Source: Channa striata
Taxonomy: Eukaryota > Chordata > Actinopteri > Anabantiformes > Channidae
Length of the DNA stretch: 64,000 bases
NCBI GenBank assembly: GCA_033026295.1
Contig: CM065173.1
Coordinates: 9,341,517 to 9,405,516 of the forward strand
Reading direction: 5' to 3'
Of this stretch, positions 10,701 through 23,245 are shown piece by piece (position 1 is the first letter of the stretch; every line of letters starts with the position of its first letter). Under the pieces are notes generated by a model. It did not search any database and was not told where the DNA came from. It saw nothing but the letters and a program-made list of their open reading frames with translations. Both the position numbers and the translations under genes were made by a program.

Positions 10701-13494
10701 TCACAAAGGACAGCTCTAAAAATAGGAGCCCAGCTTTTCCTCAGCTGAGAGTGGCAGGTTTGTTCTCTCTGCTCTTGCATTTCTCAGCAGGTCTGACTTC
10801 TCAACACCTTAAGCTCTGATCTTTCCAACCTCTTCCTCGCTGTCCATTTCTGCTCAGATAGTGTGGAACCCCATGATGAAATACTTCGATATGATGTATC
10901 GCTCATGGTGATATCACAGTTGGTTTACATGCTTTATAACTGTCCAACCAGCAAAAATGTCAGACCCAAACAGCTGGGCCTAAGCTAGTATAACAATGAT
11001 TTTACAGATAGCACAATAACATCAAAATCCGTGCACCATCTCAACACTGAAACTCACCAGAACCACACCCACACAGTGGGAGTAATAATAGTCCAAAGAG
11101 CCTTAAGACAGTCAAAACCATTATCAAGAACATTAGACAAAAGTTTCAGCAGCCATACACCTCCATCAGCTAAACTGTTGGCATTATCATTATTGATAAA
11201 CCTATAGGGTGTGCCATAGCAATGTTTATTACTTGTCTGTCATCTGGTGACACAATGAGGTTGCTTCTCTACCAAACATGCTTATTTTCCATGTAAAAAA
11301 AAAAAAAAAGAAGAAGCATATGTGTAAAAGCCTTTTTTTGTTATCTGAGCAGTTTTAGAATAATTCAATTCACGTTGCTGTTGAGGTAATAGAATTGGAG
11401 AGTGGTACAGGCTTTATCAGCCTCCATGCAAGCAAATGGAAGGTATTTATTAAGGAAGTCTACCAGTAGGTACAGATACAACTAAAGGGGGGGACAGATG
11501 CAGATAAAACCAGCAGGAGAAGCACAAACACAGACAGCTAGAAAATGCTGAGAAACCCACACACTCACACTGACAGTCACGTATAGCAGACACAACAGAC
11601 AATGCTGTTAATAGATACGGTACCTGAGGTTTATTGCATTCCTTGGAGCCAGATTAAGGAGGGAGCAATGAAAAGAAGCAGAGGAAATGAAAGTTATCAA
11701 ACATGCTGCTTGCCCGTCGAGGATGTGAGAAATCGCGGGTGAAAGCGTCGCTGACATGTTTAAATGCACAGTTCTGCACCAAATTGAGAAAAATATCCAC
11801 GTTAAACATAGACAGAATGTAGCTGTGGCTGAATTAGACTGCATCCAAAATTGCATTTGGAAATCTTGTTCTAATATAGTAGCATTCATTTTTTCCTATG
11901 TTAAGGCAGAATCAATTTACTGGAAAACTCTTTTTCATTGTTCTGGGACTCGGCAGATTAATAGATTTTCAAGGTGACAATTCAACTTTCTCAGTGCTCT
12001 TACTCAAGGACAAGTGCACACACACACACGCATTATTATTCTGTCTTGCATGCACAACCTTACATTGAGCATGCCTGCAGATTACTGAAAAGATCCCTTT
12101 AACTCCTCAGCCTCCCCATTAGCACAGCGGGACATCTTCGACCTCTAAGCAGACAATAAGAGTCTAATTATAAGGTGCAGTGTGTGTGTGTGTGTGTGTG
12201 TTTTTTAATAACTGGATCTTTTCTAAATTTATTTTAAAACCTTTGGTTCAATTAGCTCAAACACACAAGACCAGAATGGAGAAACCTTGGAGCTGCTTAT
12301 ATTATGCCAGCAGTTCTCAAGTTTAAGAGCTGGTTCGACATTTTCAATGATACTCTTGTTTGCTTCATTGCCAAAAGTTACATAAAAAGATCGATATCAA
12401 TGTCATGTCTGCAAAGTAATTAGGGAGTTGGAGCCACGAGCTGTTAGCGGAGTTTAGATTGGAAACAGGAAAACAGCTAGCCTTACTGTGTCCACAAGTA
12501 ACCAAATCCTCTTACAGCACCTCGAACGCTCACTAATGAACATGCATGTCCTTAAGCTGTGCATAAAAAATACAGTTTGCCCTCTGTCTCTAAGGTAATA
12601 TTTCTAAATGTAATTTGTCTGAAACTCATTGAACCACATCACTTTTAGAGACAAGGTCAGTGTATGTGGCGGTGAAGATTCAAAATGAAAATTTCTTGTG
12701 AGGTGACGCGATGCTACTTCTCTTTTTTAAAGCTGTGAGCCAGAAAGAGTCTATTTCAAAGTTAACTTGTTTATCTGAAGGGAAATATCAAAATTCAAGG
12801 TCACATTTTGCATATTAATGCTCTGCAATTCAGCTGTGTGATAGTGCTTCAATAACAGAATGATTGAAAGATAATATTTTTGAAAAAAATGCCATCATCA
12901 CATCTGTATGCTAAATGTGAGGTGACAGCCAATGCAGATTAGCACTGAGACTGCAAATCTGCAAAACAGCTAGTCTTGGCTGTAAACCCACAGATGCATT
13001 GTTTAGGAATATATTAACACAAACAGATAATACAACATATCCATTAGTGAGCTTTAGAAATGGCTATTGGCAGATTTTATTTATTTTGGACAAAGCAGGG
13101 CTAGCTGTTTTTCTACTGTCAGCTATGCCAATTGCTTCCTGGCTCCAGATTCAACACATCAGACACATCAACTTCCTGACTGAACTCTTGGCAAGTAAGC
13201 ATATTTCCCAAAATGTCAAACTACTGCTTAAGAAGTGTACTCTGCCATCAAAACTTCCAAAAGTAATTAGTCTTTGAACCATAAGAGTGAGTTTTTCATA
13301 CAGCACACAATCACAATACAGCTATTTCTTAGTAATTTCACACATAATCAGGCCTCAGCATCTTCCTTAGTGGAGATGTCAAATGTAAATACTACTGACA
13401 TCTGTACTTTGCTTCCATATACGCCTTAAAGAAATTAAAAAGTTGTCAGTAGATGAGTGAGAAATGTCACTGTCAAGGACATTCCAACCGTGCA

Positions 13495-13685
13495 CATTTG
13501 CTGATGGACACATTGGCTGTTGTGAAGATTAAACCTGTGACCTTCTGATTACAGGGCGGCATCACGAACCACCAGGCTGCCCGACTGGAGGAACGGAGTA
13601 AAAGGAGTATTGATTGTCCACCTCCTGCTGCTTGTATAATTATAGAACAGCTGTTTGGGGCCTTGGATGCCCCACTGGCCACTGA
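13495..13685 (+). repeat. diverged dispersed repeat fragment
   Basis: Contains the core 'AACCTGTGACCTTCTGATTA' and following sequence like the 3' part of a very common fish dispersed repeat whose core reads 'gaacctgtgacctt'. The same core occurs at about 15800-15820 in the same orientation. The boundaries and the family name are uncertain. Confidence 0.4.
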
Positions 13686-14994
13686 GTAAACCCAGAGGAA
13701 GATTATTACTCATCTACTCAGAGAGTTTGGAGTGGTGTTTAAATGTAAGGGGAGAAAAAGAGGAAAGATAGTGGAAATTACCACCGTTTGTTATGGATAA
13801 AATCAGGAGTGTCCAGTGAACATGAGGCCTTAACAGGAGCCATGTCAACATTTCATTTCAGACTGAGTGACAGACACAATCTGCACAAAGACCTTAAGTG
13901 AGGGGCTGAGTGAGAGATCAGAGGGAAAATCTGTGTGTGTGTGTGTGTGCGTGCGTGTGTTTATCAGGTCAAAAGCACATATGGCTGTTGATACTAGAGG
14001 AACAGATAACGTGTGTGAGATAAAGAGCAAAATGGAGAGCGACTGAGGAATTGAGATTATGAGCTTTTTGCAGTAGAGAATATAAAAAGATCAAGTCAGG
14101 GTGTGTGTGTGTGAGAGAGAGTGTGTGAGAGACAGAGGGACAGGCATGACAGAAATAACTGCTGTCCATTCTGGACAGGGCAGCCAAGTGTTAACCCACC
14201 GCTCTGAGCACACAGGTGAGGTGCTGAATTTTCTTCCACATTTCTGATTTATCCAGAAAACAGTAATGGATATCAATTGTACTTTGACTTTGTCATAATT
14301 TCTCCAAAAGGAGGAAGAAGGAAATTTGGGGCTAAACCACTAACAGGTTTCTTTTCAGGCATTTTAGAAAAGAGCCTTAGTAAAAGAAATCAAATGTGAC
14401 ATAACACTTCCTTTCCTGGGCTAATTTCACCTGAAAAAGAGATACTTTAGATAATGGAAATAGGGCTCACGGTGAAAGAGAGGCACAAATAAGGGAAAGC
14501 CTTAAATCAAAAGCTTAAAAGTTACCCAACAAGGAGGAAAAATGAGGTGTGGTCTTTGGCAATAAATCTGAAAAACAGCACATTAGAAGCAAAGCCAGAA
14601 CTGCCTTCTTTCATCTTTGAAATACAGCAAAGGTCATTCTGTTGCGCTCTCTGGAGGAAGCAGGAAGACGCTCTTATCACCAGCAGTCTCTTTGCTGTAG
14701 CATACAACTATCAGAGCTTCATAAAAAGTAACATTCACATCTACAACTTGCTGAGTTCTGTCTGAGAACAGCAGCATTAACCTCTATCCACAATTCAGAT
14801 CATTTCAGCTAATCTATTATAACCACTGCTAAATACCCGTTACAAGAACAACAGCAAAGACAACCATAGCTTAATAATCAAGGTGTCATCTTTCCGTGTC
14901 AGAGCCAGGGAAATAACCATGGAAAAATTACTGCAAAAGCAGAAGATGACGTTCAGACAGTTGTACAGCTTTAGAGATTAGGATAAAACGAAAG

Positions 14995-15215
14995 ACTGAG
15001 AAATAAGGATCCCTGGTTCAGATCCAGCGGCTGTGGTCTGTCTGTGTGGAGCTTGCTCTTCCTGTGCTTGTGTGGGTTTCCTCTCGGTACTCCGGTGTCC
15101 TTCCGCAGTCAAAAGAAATGCAGTTAGGCTGACGGGCAACGTGTCCTTGATGGCTCTTGCCTGATGCTGGCAGGTATAGATTGGAATGGATGAAGAAATC
15201 CTCACATCTGCATGA
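14995..15215 (-). repeat. dispersed teleost repeat, copy 1 (truncated)
   Basis: Contains landmarks of a widespread fish repeat: 'TGTGTGGAGCTTGC' (15036-15049), 'GTGGGTTTCCTCTCGGTACT' and 'CCTTCCGCAGTCAAAAGAAA'. The same landmarks occur at 44450-44712 in this orientation and at 22870-23245 in the opposite one. This copy lacks the 'gataatggatggatgg' end. The superfamily is not assigned. Confidence 0.6.
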
Positions 15216-15669
15216 CTCCCGTGAGAAAATGTAGCTGCCTCAATCACTAGCTGTTAACCTGTTCTGTGACACCTGTGAATCCTAACAGACTGGTGGTGGC
15301 ACGTGCTGCGTCACTTCAGATGTAAAGAGCAGCACGTTGGATTTGGTGACATTGACGATATTGATTTCGAAAACATGAAACTTAACTTAACCAATTCATC
15401 AAACACTAGTCCACTCTATTTCTCCCTTACATAAGTAGTTCAAATAAAGGTAATTGTTCAAACAAGTCCAACTGGACCATTTATTTGCATAATATTTGCC
15501 TTGCTGTGTTTAGATATTAAAATTATATTTGCATTACATTGGAACCTTAAGGACCAAATAATGCACTTAATATAGAAAATGGCTTTGCTTTAGACCAGTG
15601 TGAAGAGTGGGGCTTAGGTGTGTGTGTGTGTGTGTGTGTGTCAGCACTCCCAGAGGGAGATCCACTATT

Positions 15670-15850
15670 AGGATAGCATTACATTTATATTTTATCCATT
15701 AAGCTGACACTCTCCAGAGCAACTAACAGTGAATGAGCATGTTCAGTCTGTTGCTGAGGGACAACAGCAGTTCAAACAGCTGTTTGGACACTCTGGGCAG
15801 TGCAGGGGATTGAACCTGTGACCTTGCAGGCAGAGCATAGACTTACTACA
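15670..15850 (+). repeat. dispersed fish repeat (Tttatcca...gaacctgtgacctt type)
   Basis: Begins near 'ACATTTATATTTTATCCATT', has a middle with 'CTCCAGAGCAACTAACAG' and ends around 'GGATTGAACCTGTGACCTTG'. This order matches a very common fish repeat in which 'tttatccaaagcgacttaca' precedes 'gggaatcgaaccca..acctt'. The copy is strongly diverged. Confidence 0.5.
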
Positions 15851-18800
15851 TGTGAAGGTTTTTTTGCTACTAGCAAAGACTACGTATTTTAAGATGATGA
15901 TTTAATAAAAGGGCTGGTGACAAAGGTTGGCATTAGTACATCACATCTTATCATTCTGTGGTTTAAAATGAAGAGGTCTGAAATCATTTCCATCTACACA
16001 AGTTTTCAATTTATGTCCTTAATGGTTTTTGCCTTTATAGGAGCAATTACATGATCAGAGCAGGATTCATTTCTGCTAATGACTGTCATTAAATGTTACT
16101 CCAAAGCAAAAAAAAAAAAAAACATCATCTTCTGGTAGTGTTGTTGTATCTGTTTGAGATAAATCCACAACATCTATTGAGCAAATTATCATTTCTTTTA
16201 TTAAAAAAAAAGATTGAATTTATTAGTTCTTGGTCTATACAGGATGAGAAAATGTTGCTGTTCAAGAGCCAAAGATCTACAATTTACTTTATAATTTAAT
16301 TAAAAAAGCTACACCAAGGGTAAATCTGTCATATTGTTATGACATATAACATTTACTTTTTTACCTTATCGTTATCTATTAGCAAAAAGAAGCAGATTTA
16401 ATTTTAATTATGGTTACAGCAATACGTTAGTTGATTTATTGTTTTTAAATAAATGCGTATGATAAGCATTTCCAGCTTCTAAGGTGAGTGTGTTTTGCTT
16501 TTCTCAGTTTTGACATATAGTATCTGAATTTGGAGATGGATGTCAGACAAAACAACCAATTTAAAGGCATCACCATGTATTGGGGGTTATTTACCATTTT
16601 ATTTCCTAATCAAAATAATACTTAAAAGAGTATTCAAGTATGATAATAAATATATTAGTACTAATAAATCTGTTTTTTTTCATATAAGAAGAGCTTTGAT
16701 TCTGTCAAATCTGAGAGTCCCCTATGGAGTTTTGGTACCTGTCCTCACACTTTCCCTCATATGAGTGACTAAGCTGAGTAAAAACCTTGCCTGCTGGAGA
16801 GATTTTCCTTTCTTCAGTCCTAAGTTTCTCCACGGTGCATTTCTCACCTCCTAAATATGCCTCAGGGTAGGAGGGAAGAAAATCCGCATGGTGCCTGGCA
16901 TTCTAAATGCCAGAGATTAGCTTGCTATGTCAGCTTAGCATCTTCCCAGATTCAGCTTCTGTCGCTCTGCTCCCCTCCACCCCTCTGTCAGCAGCAGCAG
17001 CACCAGCGCACTGCACTCTCGTTAAGTTCGCCTTCTCTCCGAATGTACTTCGGAGTGCACTCGAGCAGAGCCCATTTGGGACTGTTGGTTACCATGGCAC
17101 CAGCTCCATCCTTCCCACAGGAACAGTACTAGAGTGAGGAGAGTTGAGTGTGTGATGGGAGATGGTGGGGCCATGAGAAAGTTCACTGCACTCTTTTGAA
17201 TCGAAAACAGTCCGTCTAAATTTAGTAAAACAGGGTGGGGCTGCGTGGAGCCAGGAGGAAGATGACGTTTGCTGCATTTTCAAAGTGATGATTTCCAAGT
17301 GTTCCAAAAAGAACCGCGTGCACTGACAAAACGCCCAAGGGAGCATCAGGAATGAAAGGAATGCAGTGAAATTGTGCAGAACAGGAAAAACTGTGTGCGC
17401 CAACTGCATGCTGGGTATTTACATTACTAGTGTGAAAATACTGTGCTTCCTATTCCCAGGGAAAGAAAGCACAGAGGGAGAAGGTCTGGTACAATGCATG
17501 GGCAACAAACTCTCTGCTGGAGTCAATCCTCCTCCCATGGGTCAAGGCAGTACTCAGCACTCTATATGCTACTGAGACTGAAGGATCCCTAAAAAAAAAA
17601 AAACAGGTCCACAAACTGCACATTTGTTCCAATTCAATGGTGCATTTTGTTGTCAGTGCATGATCTGGCCAAGCATGCCGGACTGCTACGTCATTTAATT
17701 CAGAATATTAACTGAATAACTGTATTAACACCAGCTTTGCTGTTAACAGTATAAATGAAGTTTATAAGAATAGAACAGCTGCAAGCCCCATGAAGAGAGG
17801 CGTCATCTAAACCCCATCTCACTTCCCAAACTCTCTCCCTTCATTTTCTCTACATATATCAATCACTAACAAACAAACCACATATATTCTCGTCTTTAAC
17901 TCGTCTATATTATTGTCTGTCTCTAATGCTTCTTAATAAACTAAAGCTAAATGATCCACAGAATCAATCAGATAAGCGAAGAGGTGCTCAGTTTTGTTCA
18001 AAACAAATGCTCTTTGAAAAGTTTCCTTTACCCATATTATTAGAATGAAAATATGTTTTCTAAAATCATGATCATAAAACAGCAACCACTTGTGATGTCG
18101 CGACATAGGTGCATATTTAAAAGTTGTGAGAAAAGCAGTGAGAGCGACTTTGCTTTTTACAGATGGAATAAAGTTGTGGTATGTTTTATTAAAGAAAAGC
18201 AAATGTCAGAGCAAATTCCAAAAAGTGAATGGGTCTTTTGTAGTAGATCTGTTGGTGTACCGTTTATCCCAAATATCACTCTGTACCCCCACTGTGCCCT
18301 CTTTGGGCCTCTTGTTGGGGTTCCTCAGGTTGGAAACCTCCACTCAAATAGCATACCCTTAAAACTGGGGTAGTTCCTTTTCTTTTGGTGCAATAAATCT
18401 TAAATGGCAACAAACATTTTAGTAAAGTCACACTTCACTTTTAAATCCATGTAACTACATTACTGTATGAACCTTGACTTTGCTTAGGAATTTTCTGACA
18501 TTTCAGTTGCTCATAACTGTGCTGATGATAATTGCTAAGAGCAGTAGATCCATGAGGAGTTTAAGTGCAAATGTTAGACACAATTCACAATTGAGGACTT
18601 TTCTAACAACTGTAAGCACAGCATTGAAACAGCATCTCAAGACAGAGAGACAGGCATAACTACTAAACTACTCGAGATGTTCAACAAACCATAAAAACAG
18701 TTTTTAAAGAGAAGATCAACAACACACCAAAGTCAGCTAAAGATTACAGAAAAAAACGTATCAACTCTACTCTAGAAAGGAAGGGTAAAACAGCAATTAA

Positions 18801-19087
18801 ACACGACAAGAAGGAAGATTAGAATAACAGGCTCAAAGTACATCCTTCCCCAATACACAGAACAGCACAACACAGCAACCTGCATCACCAAAGGTCAGCT
18901 AAGGCCACCAAAAGGAAAGAAAACATGAAATGTGTGCAACAGGGAACACAATTTCAGCTCTGTTCTGCAGAGTAAAATCAACACACAATGGAGCAGGAAG
19001 AGAGCAACATTGAGCCACCTCGGGAGCACACAGCGATCCACCACAGCGAGGGTAAACACAAAACTCGAAGCGCGGAGTTCAACTCAC

Positions 19088-19255
19088 CGTGTGGTATCCC
19101 CGGGCTATGGGTGGCTTTCCGGCGGGGTACGGATCCACGGTGTCGATGATTGTCTGCCTCTCCCCTTTCTGGTTGATCTTCCGAAAGCGCCGACGGGACT
19201 GTCTGTGCGAGGCTTGTCGCTGAAAGTACTCCTCATTTTCATCCATATAGTCCAC
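19088..19255 (-). CDS. rapgef2: rapgef2 long-isoform exon, basic linker after the first cNBD
   Basis: 168 nt, 56 codons, phase 0 at both ends. The acceptor is a pyrimidine-rich tract ending CAG (19257 downward) and the donor is GTGAGT (19087-19082). The peptide starts VDYMDENEEYFQRQ, continues through a basic segment (SRRRFRKINQKGERQTIID) and ends ARGYHT. It is nearly identical to the mammalian RAPGEF2 long isoform; the paralogue RAPGEF6 differs clearly here (NYKGERQTITDDV). Compared with mammals it has a small change around AGKPPIARG. Splicing from GTG|GTG (exon 21854) restores the MIVVDYMDE junction. The next exon lies outside the window or is an unseen microexon. Confidence 0.95.
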
Positions 19256-21853
19256 CTGGAAATTGCAGGATGGGGGGGGGAGTCACTGTCTTCGTCTTCA
19301 TTCACACCCCTCCCCTCTCTCCCCTCTCCCCCTCAAAAATACACACACATTCTTTGAAACCCCACCCTCCTCTACTCCTTCTCTGATTCCTCCACCTCCT
19401 CATCCGTGCCTCCCCATCCCTCTTGTTGCGTAAAAATAGAAGTGTGTGTGGGCTGCACGATGCACACCTACGTCAAAGGGTGCTCACAACACGACAAAAG
19501 GGAGACCGAGAAAGGGAGAAACGGAGGCGCGAGAGAGGAATTTGAAGAGAAGGAGGCTGATCGAGAGAGAAGAGCAACGGGGAATGGTTTGATTGACAGG
19601 TCGAGATAAAGAGATGGCTCCTAGTGGAGTAAAAGATGAACGCAGACGTGGAAACACACTTTACTCTCTGCATCTCTGGTAAACATATTAACCACAAGGA
19701 AATTACATATTGAAACAAGATAAAATCCATGTTGCCATTTTTAATTAACTCATATTATTCTCACCCAGCGGTGGAAGCTGGGTGAGAATAATATGTGTGT
19801 AGAGCAGTTATCTGAAGTATTTCTGGCTAAAACCTAAATAGAGGGACCACTCTGCTGCCTGGTGGCTCTGGGTTAAAGAGACACGTTTAAGTTTATCTTT
19901 GTATTTTTTGGGACCCATTCCCTGTCTCCAATCACTTGCTACTTTCACTGCAGCTTCCCATTTCACAGCATTCAGCCTTTGGGATTACACCAGTAAAATC
20001 TCTCCCCTGCTGTACCAACTGCTGCCATGACAACGGCAGGAGAGCTGTGTGAGAATGAGAGCATAAGTGTGATTGTGTGTCTAATTGCTTATCTCTGAGC
20101 AATGTGTGTGCATGCATGTGTTGTGTACAGTACAGACACGTGAGCGGCTTATTTTTCCCCTTTTTTTTTTTTTTTTTGACAGGATGGTCTCTGTGCTCGT
20201 CTGTGTATGGGCAGGTCTCTGTATGTGCATTCCTCTGTGTGTAACTCAGAGTTGTAGTGGGGGGTTTGGGGGTTAATCCACATGTATCTCTGTTCCAGTA
20301 GCACAAAACCCTCCTGAGTAATTACAGGGTGGGTTTGGCACCTATAACAGCGAAAGGGGTAAGGCCACAAAGTGTCTGCACTAAGCAGAGCAGGGGGTGT
20401 TATTTTCTGGGGGTTTGTGAGTGTATAATACACTTGAAGCTCAGTTAACATCTACAGCACAACACACATTCACAGACACGGCAATTACAGCCTATGAAAG
20501 GGGAGATTACCAAGCTGTGACTGCAGCAGTGCCCACCACTTATTTCATACTGACATGACGTGGGCTTGGTTTGATGTCTTCATTCTATAAAGACGCAGGG
20601 GTCTGCACGTGGTTGAAATGACGAAGAGAAGTGCAGATGTGTGATTTTTAAGGTGGCAGCATGCAGTGTGGCATAAATCAAATCAAAATCGACATCTCAG
20701 CGTTGGCCAAATGGCAAGTCTGCAACAGCAGTGTGTTGTACTGGTTTCATCTTCCACTCTGTATGAGGTTTGGCTGGCTGAAGTGAATTTTTGCACAGCT
20801 TTGTCCATTGCTCTCAACAAGCTTTTAGCTGAAACTGCTCACCATCTAGTGATACTTGTGTGAATTTTGTTTAACACGTGTGTCCTCTGATCTGTGGTCT
20901 CCCATCTTAAGTTTTTTTTTTTCCCACTCCAGAGGTCCTATTACCTCTATATGACAAGGAAAGTTGTAGCCATGAGATAGGGAGCATAATTTCTATATTT
21001 CACTTCTACTCTCTTCATGTCAGAGCTTAGCTGAGTCATCAAGGTGGTAGAAAGTGTGAACGAAATTAAATCTAAATCTCAGGGGTTTAAACTGAAGACA
21101 CTGCCTGGTTATTCAGAACAGATTCTTTAGTAATAATCGTTTGCGAGGAATGGTATACCTACTTCCTAGTATTGAAGCGGCCTTAAACTATTCTATTTAA
21201 AATAAATTAAATTAAATGAGCAAAGAGTGATTTTATAGCGTTGTGATTGAATTCGCTCAGGACAATCTTTAGTTCAAATATACTGTTGCTTTAAATTCAA
21301 AATTATCATCAGCACTGCGTATGTTGTGATCCCCTGAATCCTTCAACAGATGATTGCATTGTTCAGCTCCATTTCTGTGCCTTAATGTGATTGGAATGAT
21401 AAATTCTCAATATTTTCTTCTAAGAGCCAACATTTTAATCGCTGGGATCAGAATTTGTAGCCAGCTTGGACATAAGCAGGTGGAAGGACTCCAACAAAGA
21501 AACTGTTAAATACAGCTGTGATAAACGTTACAGAAGAAGGCACTTACACATAGTAGTTTAAAACCTCACAGGGCCAACGTTTGAAGACATTATTATAATT
21601 TATAACTATGCTCTGCTGTGGGTAATGTATGTCTGGTGATGCACATGGGCACAGTTTGCTCCTACTGTGATGAAATTTACAACGAGCCTCAGTACATTTA
21701 CTTTCAGAAGATGCTTCAATTGTATGCGGCTGTATAACAGAAAAAAAAGAACATTCAATTTGGTGAATATTACGTTGTGTGTGTTTGAGGTTGCATTTTT
21801 GTGAGGCATTGCCTCTACACATGCATGCTAAAAGTCTGAAAAATGAGACTCAC
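19256..21853 (-). other. rapgef2: rapgef2 intron (2.6 kb)
   Basis: Lies between the 21929-21854 and 19255-19088 exons. It holds a perfect 19-bp hairpin at 19751-19795, a T-run at about 20161-20177 and no recognisable gene. ORFs up to 124 codons (for example 19932-20306 minus) have no coding signature. Confidence 0.85.
19751..19795. repeat. perfect 19-bp hairpin (inverted repeat, 7-nt loop)
   Basis: The left arm CATATTATTCTCACCCAGC (19751-19769) and right arm GCTGGGTGAGAATAATATG (19777-19795) are exact reverse complements around GGTGGAA. It is the longest perfect short-loop palindrome noticed in the window. It sits about 500 bp upstream (in gene direction) of the 19255-19088 exon. It is too short for a canonical microRNA precursor. 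Confidence 0.97.
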
Positions 21854-21929
21854 CACAATCATCTCTGAGGGTTCCAGGACGATGCACTCACATCCGCGTC
21901 GCAGGCTGCCTGCTGATCGCTTCCCAAAG
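21854..21929 (-). CDS. rapgef2: rapgef2 long-isoform exon, second half of the first cNBD
   Basis: 76 nt: one base completing a Ser codon plus 25 codons. The acceptor is a long T-tract with TTGTAG (ends 21930) and the donor is GTGAGT after ATTGTG (21853-21848). The peptide FGKRSAGSLRRGCECIVL followed by EPSEMIV matches the RAPGEF2 long form with one Phe-to-Leu difference; RAPGEF6 reads FGKQFGGKRGCDC. This segment occupies the place of the phosphate-binding cassette of a cyclic-nucleotide-binding domain. The canonical F-G-E is F-G-K and the usual P-R-A-A is missing, so classical cAMP binding by this domain is unlikely. Confidence 0.95.
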
Positions 21930-22869
21930 CTACAAGATATATAAAAAAAAAAAAAGGAAAAACAGGAATTTAGAACATCTGCACAGTTCTCCAGATATTC
22001 TTCGGTACAATCTTTAAATAAAAGCACCTTGACATTTGTCTTTGCCACTGTGAATCTCATACAACAAAACTGAACCTGAAGCCTACAGGTAACTCTCTGC
22101 TGGCCATGTCATGGAGGCAGTATAGAATTTCTGTGTAAAATGCTGAACAGAGCAGCATTGAATGGACAGTTCCTCCTTCCAGCTGCGACCCCTCCCTCCT
22201 GAAGGGAAACACCCGCCTGTGGAAAAGTCCACCATCATGACATCACAGTTTGTACAGTATGCCCCACTCCTAATGAGGGGGGGTTATCTTCCAATATTAA
22301 AAGCAGCAGAGACCAGAATGTCTCAAAGTCGGGCAGTAACCGTGGAAATTTTGAGCATGAGGAGATCCAGCCCGTGGGTTCGGTAAAGAAAGATGCCTTT
22401 GTTGAGTGTCCGAGCTCAATGAAGAGACAAGGACCTCCTTGTTTGTTATTTTTGAGATCCACTGATTAAGAATGTGACCCACATCTTGTTGGTTTGCAGA
22501 TTGTTTCGTAAGATAAACTCAAGTGACTCCTTAAAAGTAGACTGCTGTGGCCCTTGAGCGCCTGCCTTGTGTTGTGCGACGATGGTCTGCATTATTTATA
22601 TTCACAAGCTGGCATTTAAATGATTGAGATGTTTCCCTTCAAATCTAAATTAAACCAGTGTGGGTTAAGAAGTTAAATCATTTTTGAGTCTGAATTCTTT
22701 GAGCTGAATTGGCAAGTACGTAACATAATTTTTTCTTTAGTCAATGAATAAAACTAACTTGCAACAAGTTTCATAAGTCATGAATAATAGTGGAATCATT
22801 AGAGCAAAAAAGGTAGTGGTGAGTGCTTTTTAGTATCATATACTATATGACTTATTGGTATAATTCTTA

Positions 22870-23245
22870 AGGTACTTTATCCATTCAGTATCTTAATCAC
22901 TTATCCTTTTCAGGGTCACAAGGGCTGGAGCCAATCCCAGCTGTCATTGGGCTAGAGGTAGGGAACATCCTGGCCAGGTTGCTAGTCTATTTTAAGGCCA
23001 ACACAGAGAGACATGCAGAGACAGATCATTCACACTCCTATTCAGACCTGCAGACAATTTAGACTCACTAATTAACCTAATGCACGTGTATTTGGACTGT
23101 GGGAGGAACGCAGAGTACCCAGAGGAATCCCAAGCACAGGGAAAACACGCAAACTCTAGACAGAAAGGCTTCAGCCAACAGGTGGAGTCAAACCAGGGAC
23201 CTTGTAGTTGTCAGGTGACAGCCCAAACCACAGCCCTAAGGTGAT
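22870..23245 (+). repeat. dispersed teleost repeat, copy 2 (nearly complete)
   Basis: Landmarks in order are 'CACTTATCCTTTTCAGGGTC', 'GGAGCCAATCCCAGCTGTCA', 'TTCACACTCCTATTCAGACC', 'TTTGGACTGTGGGAGGAACG' and a poorly kept 'AAACCAGGGACCTTG' end. This is a familiar, very abundant fish repeat, present in reverse at 14995-15215 and 44450-44712. No ORF is retained. The superfamily is not assigned. Confidence 0.75.
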
